From Vibrio sp. 99-70-13A1 (GTDB lineage: Bacteria; Pseudomonadota; Gammaproteobacteria; Enterobacterales; Vibrionaceae), in contig NZ_VTXD01000002.1 in NCBI RefSeq assembly GCF_013114625.1, forward strand, positions 1 to 64,000: DNA of 64,000 nucleotides. Reading direction: 5' to 3'. Position numbers and translations under genes: made by a program. How positions within the stretch are numbered: position 1 is the first letter of the stretch; each line of letters begins with the position of its first letter. Positions 8,872 through 18,578 of the stretch are shown piece after piece. A model generated the notes under the pieces. It made no database searches, had not been told where the DNA came from, and saw only the letters and a list, made by a program, of their open reading frames with translations.

Positions 8872-9345
8872 TTATTATTGCTAGCGGAAATCCTGAGATC
8901 AAAGTGATGTTTGCCATCTAAAATTTTTTGCGAGCCTCAATTCGCGTGTTTATTGTGAGTTTCATAAAAAGTTTTGGGATGTAGTTAAAACGAGGTGGTC
9001 AAAAGGTTTATTATCTGCACCACAATGACCGGAAATAAAGCTAAGCGACTTTCCATACCTGTAGTTATCCGTAATTTGCTAAATTAGTAAAGTTACTAAC
9101 AAACTTCTGTTCAAAATCGTTGCAGTCTAATTTTTGACCTGTGGCACTTTCTATCTCAAAAGTGCCACAAAATCATTTAAAACCACCATCTATCACACCT
9201 TCAGAAGCCTCAGCTTGCTCAAATTTTTTAATGAATCATTATGTGCTTGGTTGACTAGGTGCTTGGTTGTACTTTTCCTGTTGATTAGCTAGTAAACCAG
9301 CAGAACCAAAGCGATCAAATGAGATTTTGTAGAAATTATTAATAT
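8872..9345. other. Intergenic region between PIN operon and Avs-like gene
   Basis: 474 bases without a supported gene. The only marked element is the long hairpin at 9140-9169. The region must carry the terminator of the PIN operon and the promoter of the STAND gene; no clear sigma70 boxes stand out. No ribosome binding site is evident before the ATG at 9346. Confidence 0.5.
9140..9169. promoter_or_regulatory. 11-bp-stem hairpin upstream of the Avs-like gene
   Basis: Perfect arms TGTGGCACTTT and AAAGTGCCACA around an eight-base loop, 177 bases before the STAND start. There is no T-tract on either side, so it is more likely an operator or RNA structure than a simple terminator. Confidence 0.45.
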
Positions 9346-12300
9346 ATGAAACCAGAATATTTAGGTGCCAGAGCCTCCAACACTGGCGATGATTTTCATG
9401 AATGGTGGGCACTTCGTCTTGCATTACAATTGCTCGAACCTGACACATCATTGGCTGCCGTTACAGTTGAAGGCGTAAATCTTGATGATGAAAATGCTCA
9501 GGAGTTAACGGAGTGGGATTCTGTTGACTGTGGCTTATTTTATGGTGGTCATACAGTAGAGCAAGCTGAAAGGGTTGTCTTTGAGCAGTTGAAGTATTCG
9601 TCATCAACGCCTGAAAAGAATTGGACTGTTTCGGAATTAACAAGCTCCAAGTCGAAGTCTTCAAATAACAGCATTATCAAGGGGCTTGCTGATTCATTTA
9701 ATGCCATATTAAAGACTAGGCCAGATCTGATTGGTGTTGGTGCGCTAACAATCAGGTTAGTCAGTAATCGGCCTATTGGTACAGACCTTCAGAAATCTCT
9801 TTCCGATGCCAGTAACAAGAAGCATGAAACGTTGAGAGCTGCCAGTGGCCTTAACAAAACAAATTTCAAAAAATTTATTAAACTCTTCGATTTTTCTGAG
9901 TGTGGTACAGGTTCTCGTTTTGAGCAGGAAGAAAACGCGATTAATGAAATTTTAACTCTAACACATAGTGCCGATCGAGGTTTTGTGTTGGATTTGAAAG
10001 ATCGTGTTCACAAGTTGATGCTACCTGAGGCTACAGGAAGTTATATCACTAGAGAAACCGTACTGACATGGATGAATGTATCTGACCCTTTTGCTCTATT
10101 CCCATGCCCTTCAAGACTCAAGGCAGTAGAAAATCCAGTTAGCAGAAATGCTGCTGCGGCGATACAAACAGCCATGGTCAATAGTGAGCAATTTATATGT
10201 CTGCATGGCGAAGGCGGTAGTGGAAAAACGACCGTACTAAAACAGGTTGAAAGTCTATTGCCAGAAGGTTCAGTCATGATTACATATGACTGTTATGGCG
10301 CTGGAACTTATATGGATAGTGAAGCCTATCGTCATAGACCGAAAGATGCCTACTTGCAAATAATCAATGAAACCTCAGCCCGATTACGGTTACCCTTGTT
10401 GATTAGCCAGGATAGTTCTGTAGATTTTATTAAGGCTTTTTCATTAAGAATCGCAAGTGCAGGTAAAGTTCTAGAAGCGCAGGAAGATAATGCATTGTTG
10501 GTTGTAGTTATTGATGCTGCGGATAATTCTGTAACGGGTGCCAAGCAGTGTAAACCGGAAGAAATCAGTTTCGTTCATGAGCTGATTAAAATAGGTAGTT
10601 TACCAAGCAATGTAAGGTTAATTATCTCTGCAAGAACTGGGCGTTTAGACTCCTTATCTATTCCATCTAAATACAACTCGGTAGAAATTTCTAACTTCTC
10701 ATTGGAAGAAACAGCGCTTAATGTGTTGAACCAATATCCCGGCGCAACCGAAGCATGGATAGAGGATTTTCATGATTTATCTAATCGGAACCCACGAGTA
10801 CAAAGTTACGCATTCGATTATGCAGGCTCAGATCCGGGCAAGGCGATTGACTTTTTAAGGCCAAATGGCAAAGGGTTGGATCAAATCTTTGAGACCCGCT
10901 TTGAGGAGGCAATTTTGAAAGAAGGTAATTCTGACGTCTTGTCTCTTGTTTGTTCATCGCTAATAGCATTACCTGCACCAGTTCCAAAGCAACATTTAGC
11001 TAGTGTTGTAGGAATATCGATGGAGAGGGTTAACGATATTGTCTCTGACCTGCCCGGAATGCGAGTGCTTGAAGGTAAAGTGGGGTTTCTTGATGAAGAT
11101 GTTGAATTCTTTGTCAGAGAAAAGGCGCAACCAAAGCTTTTGGAAGCTTATAAGCGTTCAACAGCACATTTCAGCGCTAATCATGAAAGTGATGAGTATT
11201 CGGCCATGCACTTAGCTTCCGCACTATTTTCAGCTGGGCAAGGCCAAGAAATCATAAAAATCATTGAGGAAAATGAAGCGCCAATAGCTATAAAAGATCA
11301 GATAATTCGCCGAGAAGTGCAACGTCAGCGGTTACAACTCGCAATGAAAGTATGTCGTTCAGCAGGCGAGCCAGCAGATGCGATATTTACCTTATTGGTT
11401 GGTGCTGAGGCGATAAAAACAGATGATGCCGTAGACAAAATTATAGCTGAAAACCCAGATTTATCCGTCCATTTTGCGTCTGATACTGTAGGCCGAAATA
11501 TACTTTACTCGTCAAAAACATATAAGAGCCATGGTAGGTTCTTGTCGCATATTATTGCCCGTGATGCAGCCGACAGGGACTTTATCGCTGCCCGTGAAAA
11601 GAAACGTATTCTTCATGAATGGATGAATCGGAGAAGTGAAGATATTGAGCGACAAAAATCCGAACAAAGCGAGCATCGGTACCGACATGTCGATGCGTGG
11701 TCATTAGAGCTTGATGATATTACTGCTGTTGCTCATTCAGTGTTGGATATGGAGGGTTATCAGGCTGCATATGAGTTCATTTGTGGTTGGAAGCCGAAAA
11801 GTATCCATTACAAAATCGCGATCAGATTATTGGATCGCCTGTTGTTATCGGGCAAGGTAGTCACAATTCAAGAGTTTCTGGATAGTGGTTATATTCCAGA
11901 GCCTTGGTCATCATTGTTCAAAATACCTTTGGCGCTTGTCGGCCATGGTATCGATTGTGCTTCTCTTGAAAAGTCTCTGTGCAACAAGGATGTATTAAAA
12001 TATTGCGACCTAAAAGGGCTGGAAAGGCACACCTCTGAAGACGTAGACAGTTTTAGCTTCGCAGAAATGTTACTCAATGGATGTGAAATTTTGGCTGCAA
12101 ATGGAGTGAATCTATCCTCAGTTGAGCCAACCCTTGAATATCTATGCCCTGATAATTGGCGGTTGGTCAATAACATTTACATACACGATATTGTTAAAAA
12201 CGATGTCGCTTTTAGAGCTTACTCTTTGTTGATGCGTCATCGGGGTCTCAACGTCACCATAGAGTCCTATTGGATTGATTCGCCTATATCTGAAGATCTT

Positions 12301-15300
12301 AGCGAGGCTGAAACAAATAGGAAGAAGCAAAAATTATCTGAAAAGCATAAAGAGATAAAAGAAAACCTGTCTGGCTTAATGGCTGTTTATGCCGTTAGAG
12401 CAGATGTTTTACTGTCCAATATCTTGCCAGAAAATGCTGAAGAGAAAGTTAAGTCTGCATTGGGGTCTTTGTTTGCAAATTCCTGGAGGATGTCTAGGGA
12501 GCACTATTTTGAATCCATATGCAGTCACCTTTCTTTGTCGTTAGCCAAACTGTCTATTGTGCCCAATGTCAATATGAACACAGTGCTAGCCCTAGCTAAG
12601 GGAGCGTTTGAACAATGGCCATCTGTTTTTTCTTCTGGTCAGCGTAAAGTTATTGCACATCTAATAAAAATACCAGAGCTGAGGCCACTGGTTGTCAAGG
12701 ATATTTACGATCGCTCAGTTGAAGTAAAAGATCTAAAAACAGCAGCAAACGAAAAAATTAGCATTCTTTTGGATTTATCTAGAATACTGTTGTTTGTGGA
12801 TAATGACGAAGCCAGAGAAGTATTTAAAATGGCGGTTGATATCGCTAATGACGTTGATGTCGATGCTATGCATGACGTGGCTCTTTTTTCATCGTTATCC
12901 AAAAACGCTAAAAACTACTTTTCGGCTACAGACTTACAGAAAATAGCAAGTCAAATGGCTGCAATAATAACGGAGTACGGCACTCTTCTTGATGGCTATG
13001 ATCATTTTCCTTGGAATGATGGAATTTCTGCTGTTGCTATATTAGACATGGAGAAAGCAATTAGTCTTATCGGGTATTGGGAAGATTGTGATTTAGTTCA
13101 AGCCAGCGAAACTCTTCATACGTTGATGCTTACAGGTATTTCAGAAGGAACTATAAGCTCTGCGCAGGCTGCATCTTTGCTCAATTTCTGTGATGATTTG
13201 AATGAGGAGTTTGTGGCTAAACTCGCGTCAGTTACAAACGTTCAAGATGCCAGTCAACTGGTAGAGGAAATTGCAAAAGCTGAGTTATTGAGATTCAACA
13301 GAAGCGGTAGAACCAAAGTATGCAAGATCCTAAATGAGTTAGTTCCATATAGTGATAGTAGTGAATATTGGCATGTAAAACTTAATCAATTGGTTGAATT
13401 TAAATCACAAACCGAAGCAAGTCCCAAAGTCAAAACTAGCATTGATAAACTTGACTCGACAACTAGGAAGTTAAAGGAACGCGAGTTCCTTAAAGGCATA
13501 AAACTAGTGGAAATTTCCTTTGAATCACCTTCTGATTTTCTGAATTCAATTCACGTAAAGCGGAGAGATGCAAGGGGCGAAGATTTATATATTACCAGCG
13601 ATGACATACTGAAATCTGTAGTCAGTCATTTAGAATCGAAAGCTCGTATTATCTTTCTGGATTTATTGACCGATGAGCATGTAATTGATGAACTTGGCTA
13701 TACATGGGCTAAAACGTTAGTTAACTGCATTGATTTTTGGATAGAGTCCTCGCATGCCATATCAGCTTGGAAAGCGGAAAATATACCAATCTTAATTGCT
13801 AATCATTTGGGCGAATTTGCTTATGATGAAAATTATGGCAACGACAAACGAACGCTGAAAGATGTTATTCATAGCCTTAATTTAAATAAAGAAGAAAAGG
13901 TTAGCTTGCTGCTGGATGGCTTGGAAAAGAATGTCGAATCTCTACCTTTATCCAAGCTATATTTGGTGATCAAACTGGTGACGGATTATTGCACTGAGGA
14001 GCAAATTGCAGATGTCACAACTCGTTATGTTCACCGACTAACTAAACGATTAAAGCTTCCAGCGAATAAAATAGAGTCTAAGTGTTCAGCCGATTTAGCA
14101 TTAGCATGCCAACTATACTCGTTCTTAGGTGATGCAGATACCAGGGTGAGGTGGCGAGCGGCACATAGTATTAGAGCTTCTGCCAGAATGGGAGATTTTG
14201 AGACAATTGTGGCGTTAACCACTCTATATGATCGAAAATCGATGCCCGGCTATCGCGAAGATAATTTGCCTTTCTATTGGTTGTCAGCGCGTCTGTGGCT
14301 CTTTGTTACATTTGATCGAATTGCATCTGAGGTGCCAGAAGCCATCGCACCTGTCGCACACTGGTTATTTAGTAAAGCTACTGACCAAGACTTCCCACAT
14401 GTGTTGATACGCCATTTTGCTAAATCCTGTTTAATGAAGCTTCTTTCAAACGGTTCTATTGATTTTGATGAGCAGGAAACCTCAGCGATACGTAGCATTA
14501 ATACCTCTAATTTAGCTGCTGAGAAATCGAAGCGTAGAGTTTCCCGTGGAGGATTTCACGAAGGAAATAAAGAGAGAAGGTTTGATTTTGATTCGCTAGA
14601 TACTCTACGTTATGTGTATCCGGGAGCAATAAAGTGCTTCTCTGATGTAGACCAAGAAATGTTTCTTGATGAGGCAGAAGCCTGGATTATGGATCGTTGG
14701 AAGAGCGGTTCCGATTTATCAAGATGGGGAAATGAACCAAGAAAACATAAGTTTGAAAGAGCAAACTACTCCCTATACAGCCACAGTCACGGTTCAATGC
14801 CGACCATAGAGCGTAATAGCTATTACTTAGAGTGGCACGCTATGTGGTGTAGTCTAGGTTCTCTACTGGGAGAAAAAGCGTTAGCTGAACCTGAATACGA
14901 TGATGACGACTATGGAACACTTAACGGATTTTTGATTCAGGAGGGGTTAACTCAACCGCCACACTGGTCAAGCGATCTTCGCTGTCCGACACCACTAGAA
15001 TTACGTTTTCACAAACCACCTACTGTCAAGGCAGAAGATTGGATGGCAACAATAAGAAATGATGATTTTGAGTTGGAGCTTGGTTTAACCTCTGAAGATG
15101 GAAATCTAGTTGTGGATTCTTATCATGATATTCGCACCAGTAATCATCGCTCCAGTGTAAGAATATCCTCTTCCCTTGTTAGCCCTGATACCGGGTTGTC
15201 ATTGATTAGAGCGCTTCAAACATCCGACGACTCCCATGACTACCGGTTGCCACCTGCTGGTCATGAATTTGAGATAGATGATGGTCCATTTTTACTACGT

Positions 15301-15789
15301 GGTTGGCTCAGAGAACACTCTGGTGATGCACGTTTAGATGAAAAGGACATGTTTAATAATAGTGTCCGTTTAATTGAGTCGACGCCGTCTGAAAGTGTTG
15401 TTGAAATGCTTGGGTTATGCCGGTCAGATAGCTATCCAGTTAGCTGGTTTGATCCCTCTAATGGAGACAGAGCATTTCATTATGAAGCATGGGGTGATGT
15501 AAGAGATGACTCCCGACACAGAGAATACATATATGGTGAAGATGTTATCTCCAATGGCCATCGCCTGAAAATATCACTACTTCACCTAAAGCAATATCTA
15601 GATAAAGTTGGCTTTGATCTAATCCTAGAGGCCGAAATAACACGAAGAGTGACTAAAGATGGAATTACAGAGTATAACGAAAAGTCCGAAAAAGAAGCGC
15701 GGTACGCAAGACTCTACCTTCTCAGAAGAACTGGAGAAATCTTTACCGCTGAAGGACGTGTTGGTACTTGGACATCATCTGGCGACTGA
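9346..15789 (+). CDS. Avs-like STAND NTPase with N-terminal nuclease domain (2147 aa)
   Basis: Residues 1-130 fit a DUF4297/Cap4-type PD-(D/E)xK nuclease: Glu42 (VTVEG), Asp58/Asp61 (EWDSVD) and the EQLK strand (Glu80, Lys83). A P-loop follows at 288-295 (GEGGSGKT), with Walker B VVVIDAAD (Asp390, Asp393) and a sensor-like RLIISARTGR, which together define a STAND/NACHT-type NTPase. From about 620 to the end is a very long helical then mixed C-terminal region, the usual ligand-sensing part. Avs (AVAST) proteins of types 2 and 3 have this order and tetramerise on phage terminase or portal proteins to switch on DNA cleavage. The size and the small downstream partner suggest an Avs3a-like protein, but type assignment is tentative. 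Expected to kill or arrest the infected cell by DNA degradation. Confidence 0.75.
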   Translation: MKPEYLGARASNTGDDFHEWWALRLALQLLEPDTSLAAVTVEGVNLDDENAQELTEWDSVDCGLFYGGHTVEQAERVVFEQLKYSSSTPEKNWTVSELTSSKSKSSNNSIIKGLADSFNAILKTRPDLIGVGALTIRLVSNRPIGTDLQKSLSDASNKKHETLRAASGLNKTNFKKFIKLFDFSECGTGSRFEQEENAINEILTLTHSADRGFVLDLKDRVHKLMLPEATGSYITRETVLTWMNVSDPFALFPCPSRLKAVENPVSRNAAAAIQTAMVNSEQFICLHGEGGSGKTTVLKQVESLLPEGSVMITYDCYGAGTYMDSEAYRHRPKDAYLQIINETSARLRLPLLISQDSSVDFIKAFSLRIASAGKVLEAQEDNALLVVVIDAADNSVTGAKQCKPEEISFVHELIKIGSLPSNVRLIISARTGRLDSLSIPSKYNSVEISNFSLEETALNVLNQYPGATEAWIEDFHDLSNRNPRVQSYAFDYAGSDPGKAIDFLRPNGKGLDQIFETRFEEAILKEGNSDVLSLVCSSLIALPAPVPKQHLASVVGISMERVNDIVSDLPGMRVLEGKVGFLDEDVEFFVREKAQPKLLEAYKRSTAHFSANHESDEYSAMHLASALFSAGQGQEIIKIIEENEAPIAIKDQIIRREVQRQRLQLAMKVCRSAGEPADAIFTLLVGAEAIKTDDAVDKIIAENPDLSVHFASDTVGRNILYSSKTYKSHGRFLSHIIARDAADRDFIAAREKKRILHEWMNRRSEDIERQKSEQSEHRYRHVDAWSLELDDITAVAHSVLDMEGYQAAYEFICGWKPKSIHYKIAIRLLDRLLLSGKVVTIQEFLDSGYIPEPWSSLFKIPLALVGHGIDCASLEKSLCNKDVLKYCDLKGLERHTSEDVDSFSFAEMLLNGCEILAANGVNLSSVEPTLEYLCPDNWRLVNNIYIHDIVKNDVAFRAYSLLMRHRGLNVTIESYWIDSPISEDLSEAETNRKKQKLSEKHKEIKENLSGLMAVYAVRADVLLSNILPENAEEKVKSALGSLFANSWRMSREHYFESICSHLSLSLAKLSIVPNVNMNTVLALAKGAFEQWPSVFSSGQRKVIAHLIKIPELRPLVVKDIYDRSVEVKDLKTAANEKISILLDLSRILLFVDNDEAREVFKMAVDIANDVDVDAMHDVALFSSLSKNAKNYFSATDLQKIASQMAAIITEYGTLLDGYDHFPWNDGISAVAILDMEKAISLIGYWEDCDLVQASETLHTLMLTGISEGTISSAQAASLLNFCDDLNEEFVAKLASVTNVQDASQLVEEIAKAELLRFNRSGRTKVCKILNELVPYSDSSEYWHVKLNQLVEFKSQTEASPKVKTSIDKLDSTTRKLKEREFLKGIKLVEISFESPSDFLNSIHVKRRDARGEDLYITSDDILKSVVSHLESKARIIFLDLLTDEHVIDELGYTWAKTLVNCIDFWIESSHAISAWKAENIPILIANHLGEFAYDENYGNDKRTLKDVIHSLNLNKEEKVSLLLDGLEKNVESLPLSKLYLVIKLVTDYCTEEQIADVTTRYVHRLTKRLKLPANKIESKCSADLALACQLYSFLGDADTRVRWRAAHSIRASARMGDFETIVALTTLYDRKSMPGYREDNLPFYWLSARLWLFVTFDRIASEVPEAIAPVAHWLFSKATDQDFPHVLIRHFAKSCLMKLLSNGSIDFDEQETSAIRSINTSNLAAEKSKRRVSRGGFHEGNKERRFDFDSLDTLRYVYPGAIKCFSDVDQEMFLDEAEAWIMDRWKSGSDLSRWGNEPRKHKFERANYSLYSHSHGSMPTIERNSYYLEWHAMWCSLGSLLGEKALAEPEYDDDDYGTLNGFLIQEGLTQPPHWSSDLRCPTPLELRFHKPPTVKAEDWMATIRNDDFELELGLTSEDGNLVVDSYHDIRTSNHRSSVRISSSLVSPDTGLSLIRALQTSDDSHDYRLPPAGHEFEIDDGPFLLRGWLREHSGDARLDEKDMFNNSVRLIESTPSESVVEMLGLCRSDSYPVSWFDPSNGDRAFHYEAWGDVRDDSRHREYIYGEDVISNGHRLKISLLHLKQYLDKVGFDLILEAEITRRVTKDGITEYNEKSEKEARYARLYLLRRTGEIFTAEGRVGTWTSSGD

Positions 15790-16366
15790 ACTTGGGTTTT
15801 CAGATAGTTGCGACACTCTAGGTAAATGGATGTCGCATTACCTAGCTGAAATGATGGAGCGGGCTGAGCATGAAGAGAACCCCGAGGAAAAAGAAAAGTA
15901 CCAGCAACAAGTTGTTGATTTAATCCTAAAGTTATGGGGGCATCGACGTAATATTGGTGGAAATGCTTATCCATTAGCTCGATTTAGGAGCATTATTGAT
16001 TCGCTGAGTATACTGTCTCCTGAAGCTAACGTATGGGAAAGAAACAAGTTAGGAAATTATGAATCCTTAGCGGCGGACACGTTTTCGATGATCGTTGACT
16101 TGTATAGAACACTAAACTTTGTTGAATTTAGCTCATTAAAGTCTCTTAGAAGTAGCCAAGTACCTCCTTCTGTACTAACTGTGGAAGAGCAAGAAATTTA
16201 TGATTTTTTAGTCTCCTGGGCTGATGAAGAAATAAATTTTCGTTCTGATAATGAATTGTCGTTCGAAGCAGGTGAAGCGCAACCAGTGTCAAAGTTCCTT
16301 AGTTGTCATATTGATGATTTATGCAGAAAGTTGCAAAAACTCAAGGAAGAATTGCCTGATAGGTAG
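15659..16366 (+). CDS. Small partner of the Avs-like protein (up to 235 aa)
   Basis: The first ATG (15659) lies 131 bases inside the STAND gene in another frame, an unusually long overlap. Possible internal starts are GTG 15758 or TTG 15761, with AAGGA just upstream of the latter. Residues 1-20 are lysine-rich and may not be translated. From about residue 22 the protein is helical, acidic and soluble (long charged helix with EEKEKYQQQ at about 80-90), with no recognised catalytic motif. Its position directly behind and overlapping the STAND gene matches two-gene AVAST systems (such as Avs3a-Avs3b). A chaperone, inhibitor or co-sensor role is inference. Confidence 0.6.
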   Translation: MELQSITKSPKKKRGTQDSTFSEELEKSLPLKDVLVLGHHLATELGFSDSCDTLGKWMSHYLAEMMERAEHEENPEEKEKYQQQVVDLILKLWGHRRNIGGNAYPLARFRSIIDSLSILSPEANVWERNKLGNYESLAADTFSMIVDLYRTLNFVEFSSLKSLRSSQVPPSVLTVEEQEIYDFLVSWADEEINFRSDNELSFEAGEAQPVSKFLSCHIDDLCRKLQKLKEELPDR

Positions 16367-16439
16367 CGGTTGAGTTTGAAGGATATATGAGACTTTCTAT
16401 TTTTAAAGATCGTTGGCAGCACCGGATATGTGCATTACC

Positions 16440-16464
16440 GAGTCAGTGGTTTCCTCACTGACTC
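16440..16464. terminator. Hairpin after the Avs-like operon
   Basis: Arms GAGTCAGTG and CACTGACTC with a seven-base loop, 74 bases past the small partner's stop. No T-run follows, so termination would be inefficient or Rho-assisted; it could instead be a regulatory site for the HEPN-like gene. Confidence 0.35.
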
Positions 16465-16592
16465 TCCCCAAAATATCTCACAACCATTAAACAGCACCAT
16501 TATTGAGTTTCATAGTGATTGGCTGCAACACAGACGGAAAGCAAATGTGGGAAAATTCCAATTAAAAAACATTATGTTTACACGGAGGGAAA

Positions 16593-17033
16593 TTGGAAGA
16601 TATACGTGGTAATTTAAAAATTTACAACAAGCAAGATTTAGCTATAGATCATCTTAACCTTGCACTATCGTTATACGTAAAAAATGAAAACATGGCTTCA
16701 GTAATTCACTTAGCTGGGGCTGCTGAAGAGATGTTAGGTAAGATCGTTCGTTTTACTAATAAAGAAAATGCTAAAGACGCTTTGTTTCGTCAGATGCACA
16801 CATGGTGGCAGCAAGTGCTGAATACAGATACACCTAAGAATTCGGTGTTAGATAAAACGGTGTTGAATGCAAAAAATACTGTTAAACATATCAATGGTAA
16901 AGATGATCTTACAGTTGAGTTAGATTTAAAGAAACAAGCTAGACAGCTCTTAGACCGAGCAGTTGAAAACTATCACAAAATACCGGGGTTAAGGAACACG
17001 CCGGAAATGTGTGAGTATTATCGAAGGAAATAA
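16593..17033 (+). CDS. HEPN-like helical protein (146 aa), TTG start
   Basis: The start is TTG at 16593 because a near-perfect GGAGG lies four bases upstream and no ATG fits. The pattern 'DHLNLALSLY ... HLAGAAEEMLGKIV ... NAKNTVKHI ... ARQLLDRAVENYHKI' is that of small HEPN-fold proteins: two long helix pairs with a conserved Asn/Lys-His step (NTVKH at about 92-96) where active HEPN RNases have R-x4-6-H. The arginine is not in place, so it may be a non-catalytic HEPN. It lies 226 bases after the Avs-like pair on the same strand and ends before the convergent Wadjet operon. It may be an accessory of the Avs-like system or independent cargo. Confidence 0.6.
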   Translation: MEDIRGNLKIYNKQDLAIDHLNLALSLYVKNENMASVIHLAGAAEEMLGKIVRFTNKENAKDALFRQMHTWWQQVLNTDTPKNSVLDKTVLNAKNTVKHINGKDDLTVELDLKKQARQLLDRAVENYHKIPGLRNTPEMCEYYRRK

Positions 17034-17338
17034 ATAAAAGCATTTAAGGTTAAGGTTTTAAATTGGTTTCTGTCCAAAAGTTAGTTTAAAAGTGATCAAA
17101 CTATATTTTACTCCGACAGTTAGATTGTTTCACCTTGAATATGTGAAAGGTTCGCGTTCAGTGTCTCTGATGTGTTTAAGGTCAGCATGCATCACACAGA
17201 TACCAACCAAACAATTGGACTCCATATGCGAATAGCAATAGACCTTGATCTGCTAGTTTCTAGCTGTCGTAACGGGGCTCATAGTCACCGCCGTGCAAGA
17301 TCCTTGCATCAAAAAGGCTTTTGCGTTGTGCTGAGGAT
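17034..17338. other. Convergent intergenic region, no gene seen
   Basis: About 300 bases between the HEPN-like gene and the 3' end of jetD. Only weak short inverted repeats (for example TAGTTT/AAACTA near 17085-17110) are visible. No clear terminator or gene. Confidence 0.5.
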
Positions 17339-18577
17339 TCAAAGTTTCAATGGACAGAGCGGAGTGATCTGTTCCTGCTCTATCCATGGTAGATTCTCCA
17401 GTGGGAATTTAGCCAGATCGTCGTAAAGTGCTGAAATAGAGGGATAGTCTCTTGCTGATTCAAGCGCCTGCATTAACTCGACCACGGGTTTCTCTTTAAT
17501 TTCGTCATCAGCCAGAGTCTGTACTAGCGCGTCTACACCCATAAGGTACGGTTGGATATCAGTATTAAGTTGCTTTACCAAGAACGCAAGGATTCTATAG
17601 CCACCCGCATCCCGATCGCCCCAGTGATAGATCGGTACCGCACCGCGAAGTTCAGTGATGATGATCTCCATTGCACGCATCCAAGAGCGCGGCGGAAAGC
17701 CTGCGGTGTAAATAATCACGCCCGAATCATCTATCTCGCGTACATATCGTTCAAAGCTGGCTCGGTTTTCAATGAAAAGCACATACGCTGGCCTTTGGTT
17801 CCATTCAATGTCTTTGACTTCATCTGGGGAGACTCCGATCCCATAGTGGAGTGCTGATAACTCGATGACACCCCGGCAATGTAACCGTCCGGTGGCTTTG
17901 AAACGCATTGGTATTGGGTATTTGCTGATCCCTAAGTACTCTAGTAGCTTCGTTCCATCCTCAACCAGAGCCACCACATCATCGTCTAGATGTGGTAGCA
18001 TCAGCTTTCGAATGAGGTTGGCAAAAGATTTATTCTCAAGCTTCTTGGAATCACCATACAGTCGCGCACTGAGGGTACGTATGTCCGGCATCGGCTCTAT
18101 ATCAGGCGACTGTACGATACGCTCCACAAGCTTCATTGCATCAAAGAGTCGGTCGGCTTGGTTACGCTTCACACCATAAAACGCTTTATTATTCGACCAT
18201 GCTTGGGCAATATCTGACTTTGTATCACTCCACCAAGGCACATTGAATTGGGCGTTTCTTAAATGCTGAAATGAAACTTGGATTTCATCAGAAAGCGGCG
18301 TGATTTTCTGACTCTCCATGAACCCTTGCCCATTGGTGATTTGGACATACTCAATATGCTTGAATGCCCCCAAAGCCACTTTACGTTGGTAATAGATCTT
18401 CAGATGTGTCACAGACCCTAGCGTCTGATGCAGCGCCGTTTTGGTACTATTGTTGAGTGCAAAGTACCAGCGATAAGCATGTTCGGTGACATGCATCTTA
18501 CACTCGTGCTTCACACCTTCAGGCTTATCTATCTTCTTAATTAGTTGATTGATGAATTTCTCGACGTAAAGGCTCAT
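17339..18577 (-). CDS. jetD: Wadjet nuclease subunit JetD
   Basis: 412 aa from the ATG at 18577, which is preceded nine bases upstream by GAGGTGG; a TTG at 18586 is less well spaced. The C-terminal half contains the Toprim-like core of the DUF3322/DUF2220 protein: the glutamate strand VLFIENRASF, then IIYTAGFPPRS, and the acidic motif YHWGDRDAGGYRIL (DxD). In Wadjet, JetD cuts circular plasmid DNA after the JetABC SMC motor has extruded it and stalled. Last gene of the jetABCD operon, separated from jetC by one base. All expected catalytic acidic residues appear present. Confidence 0.92.
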   Translation of the reverse strand: MSLYVEKFINQLIKKIDKPEGVKHECKMHVTEHAYRWYFALNNSTKTALHQTLGSVTHLKIYYQRKVALGAFKHIEYVQITNGQGFMESQKITPLSDEIQVSFQHLRNAQFNVPWWSDTKSDIAQAWSNNKAFYGVKRNQADRLFDAMKLVERIVQSPDIEPMPDIRTLSARLYGDSKKLENKSFANLIRKLMLPHLDDDVVALVEDGTKLLEYLGISKYPIPMRFKATGRLHCRGVIELSALHYGIGVSPDEVKDIEWNQRPAYVLFIENRASFERYVREIDDSGVIIYTAGFPPRSWMRAMEIIITELRGAVPIYHWGDRDAGGYRILAFLVKQLNTDIQPYLMGVDALVQTLADDEIKEKPVVELMQALESARDYPSISALYDDLAKFPLENLPWIEQEQITPLCPLKL

Positions 18578-18578
18578 A

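Noticed and set aside
16430..16612. 60-codon plus-strand frame before the HEPN-like gene
   Set aside because: Contains the hairpin at 16440-16464, lacks a binding site and overlaps the well-supported TTG start.
17172..17426. 84-codon plus-strand frame overlapping the jetD 3' end
   Set aside because: Antisense to jetD with no binding site and no protein-like composition.
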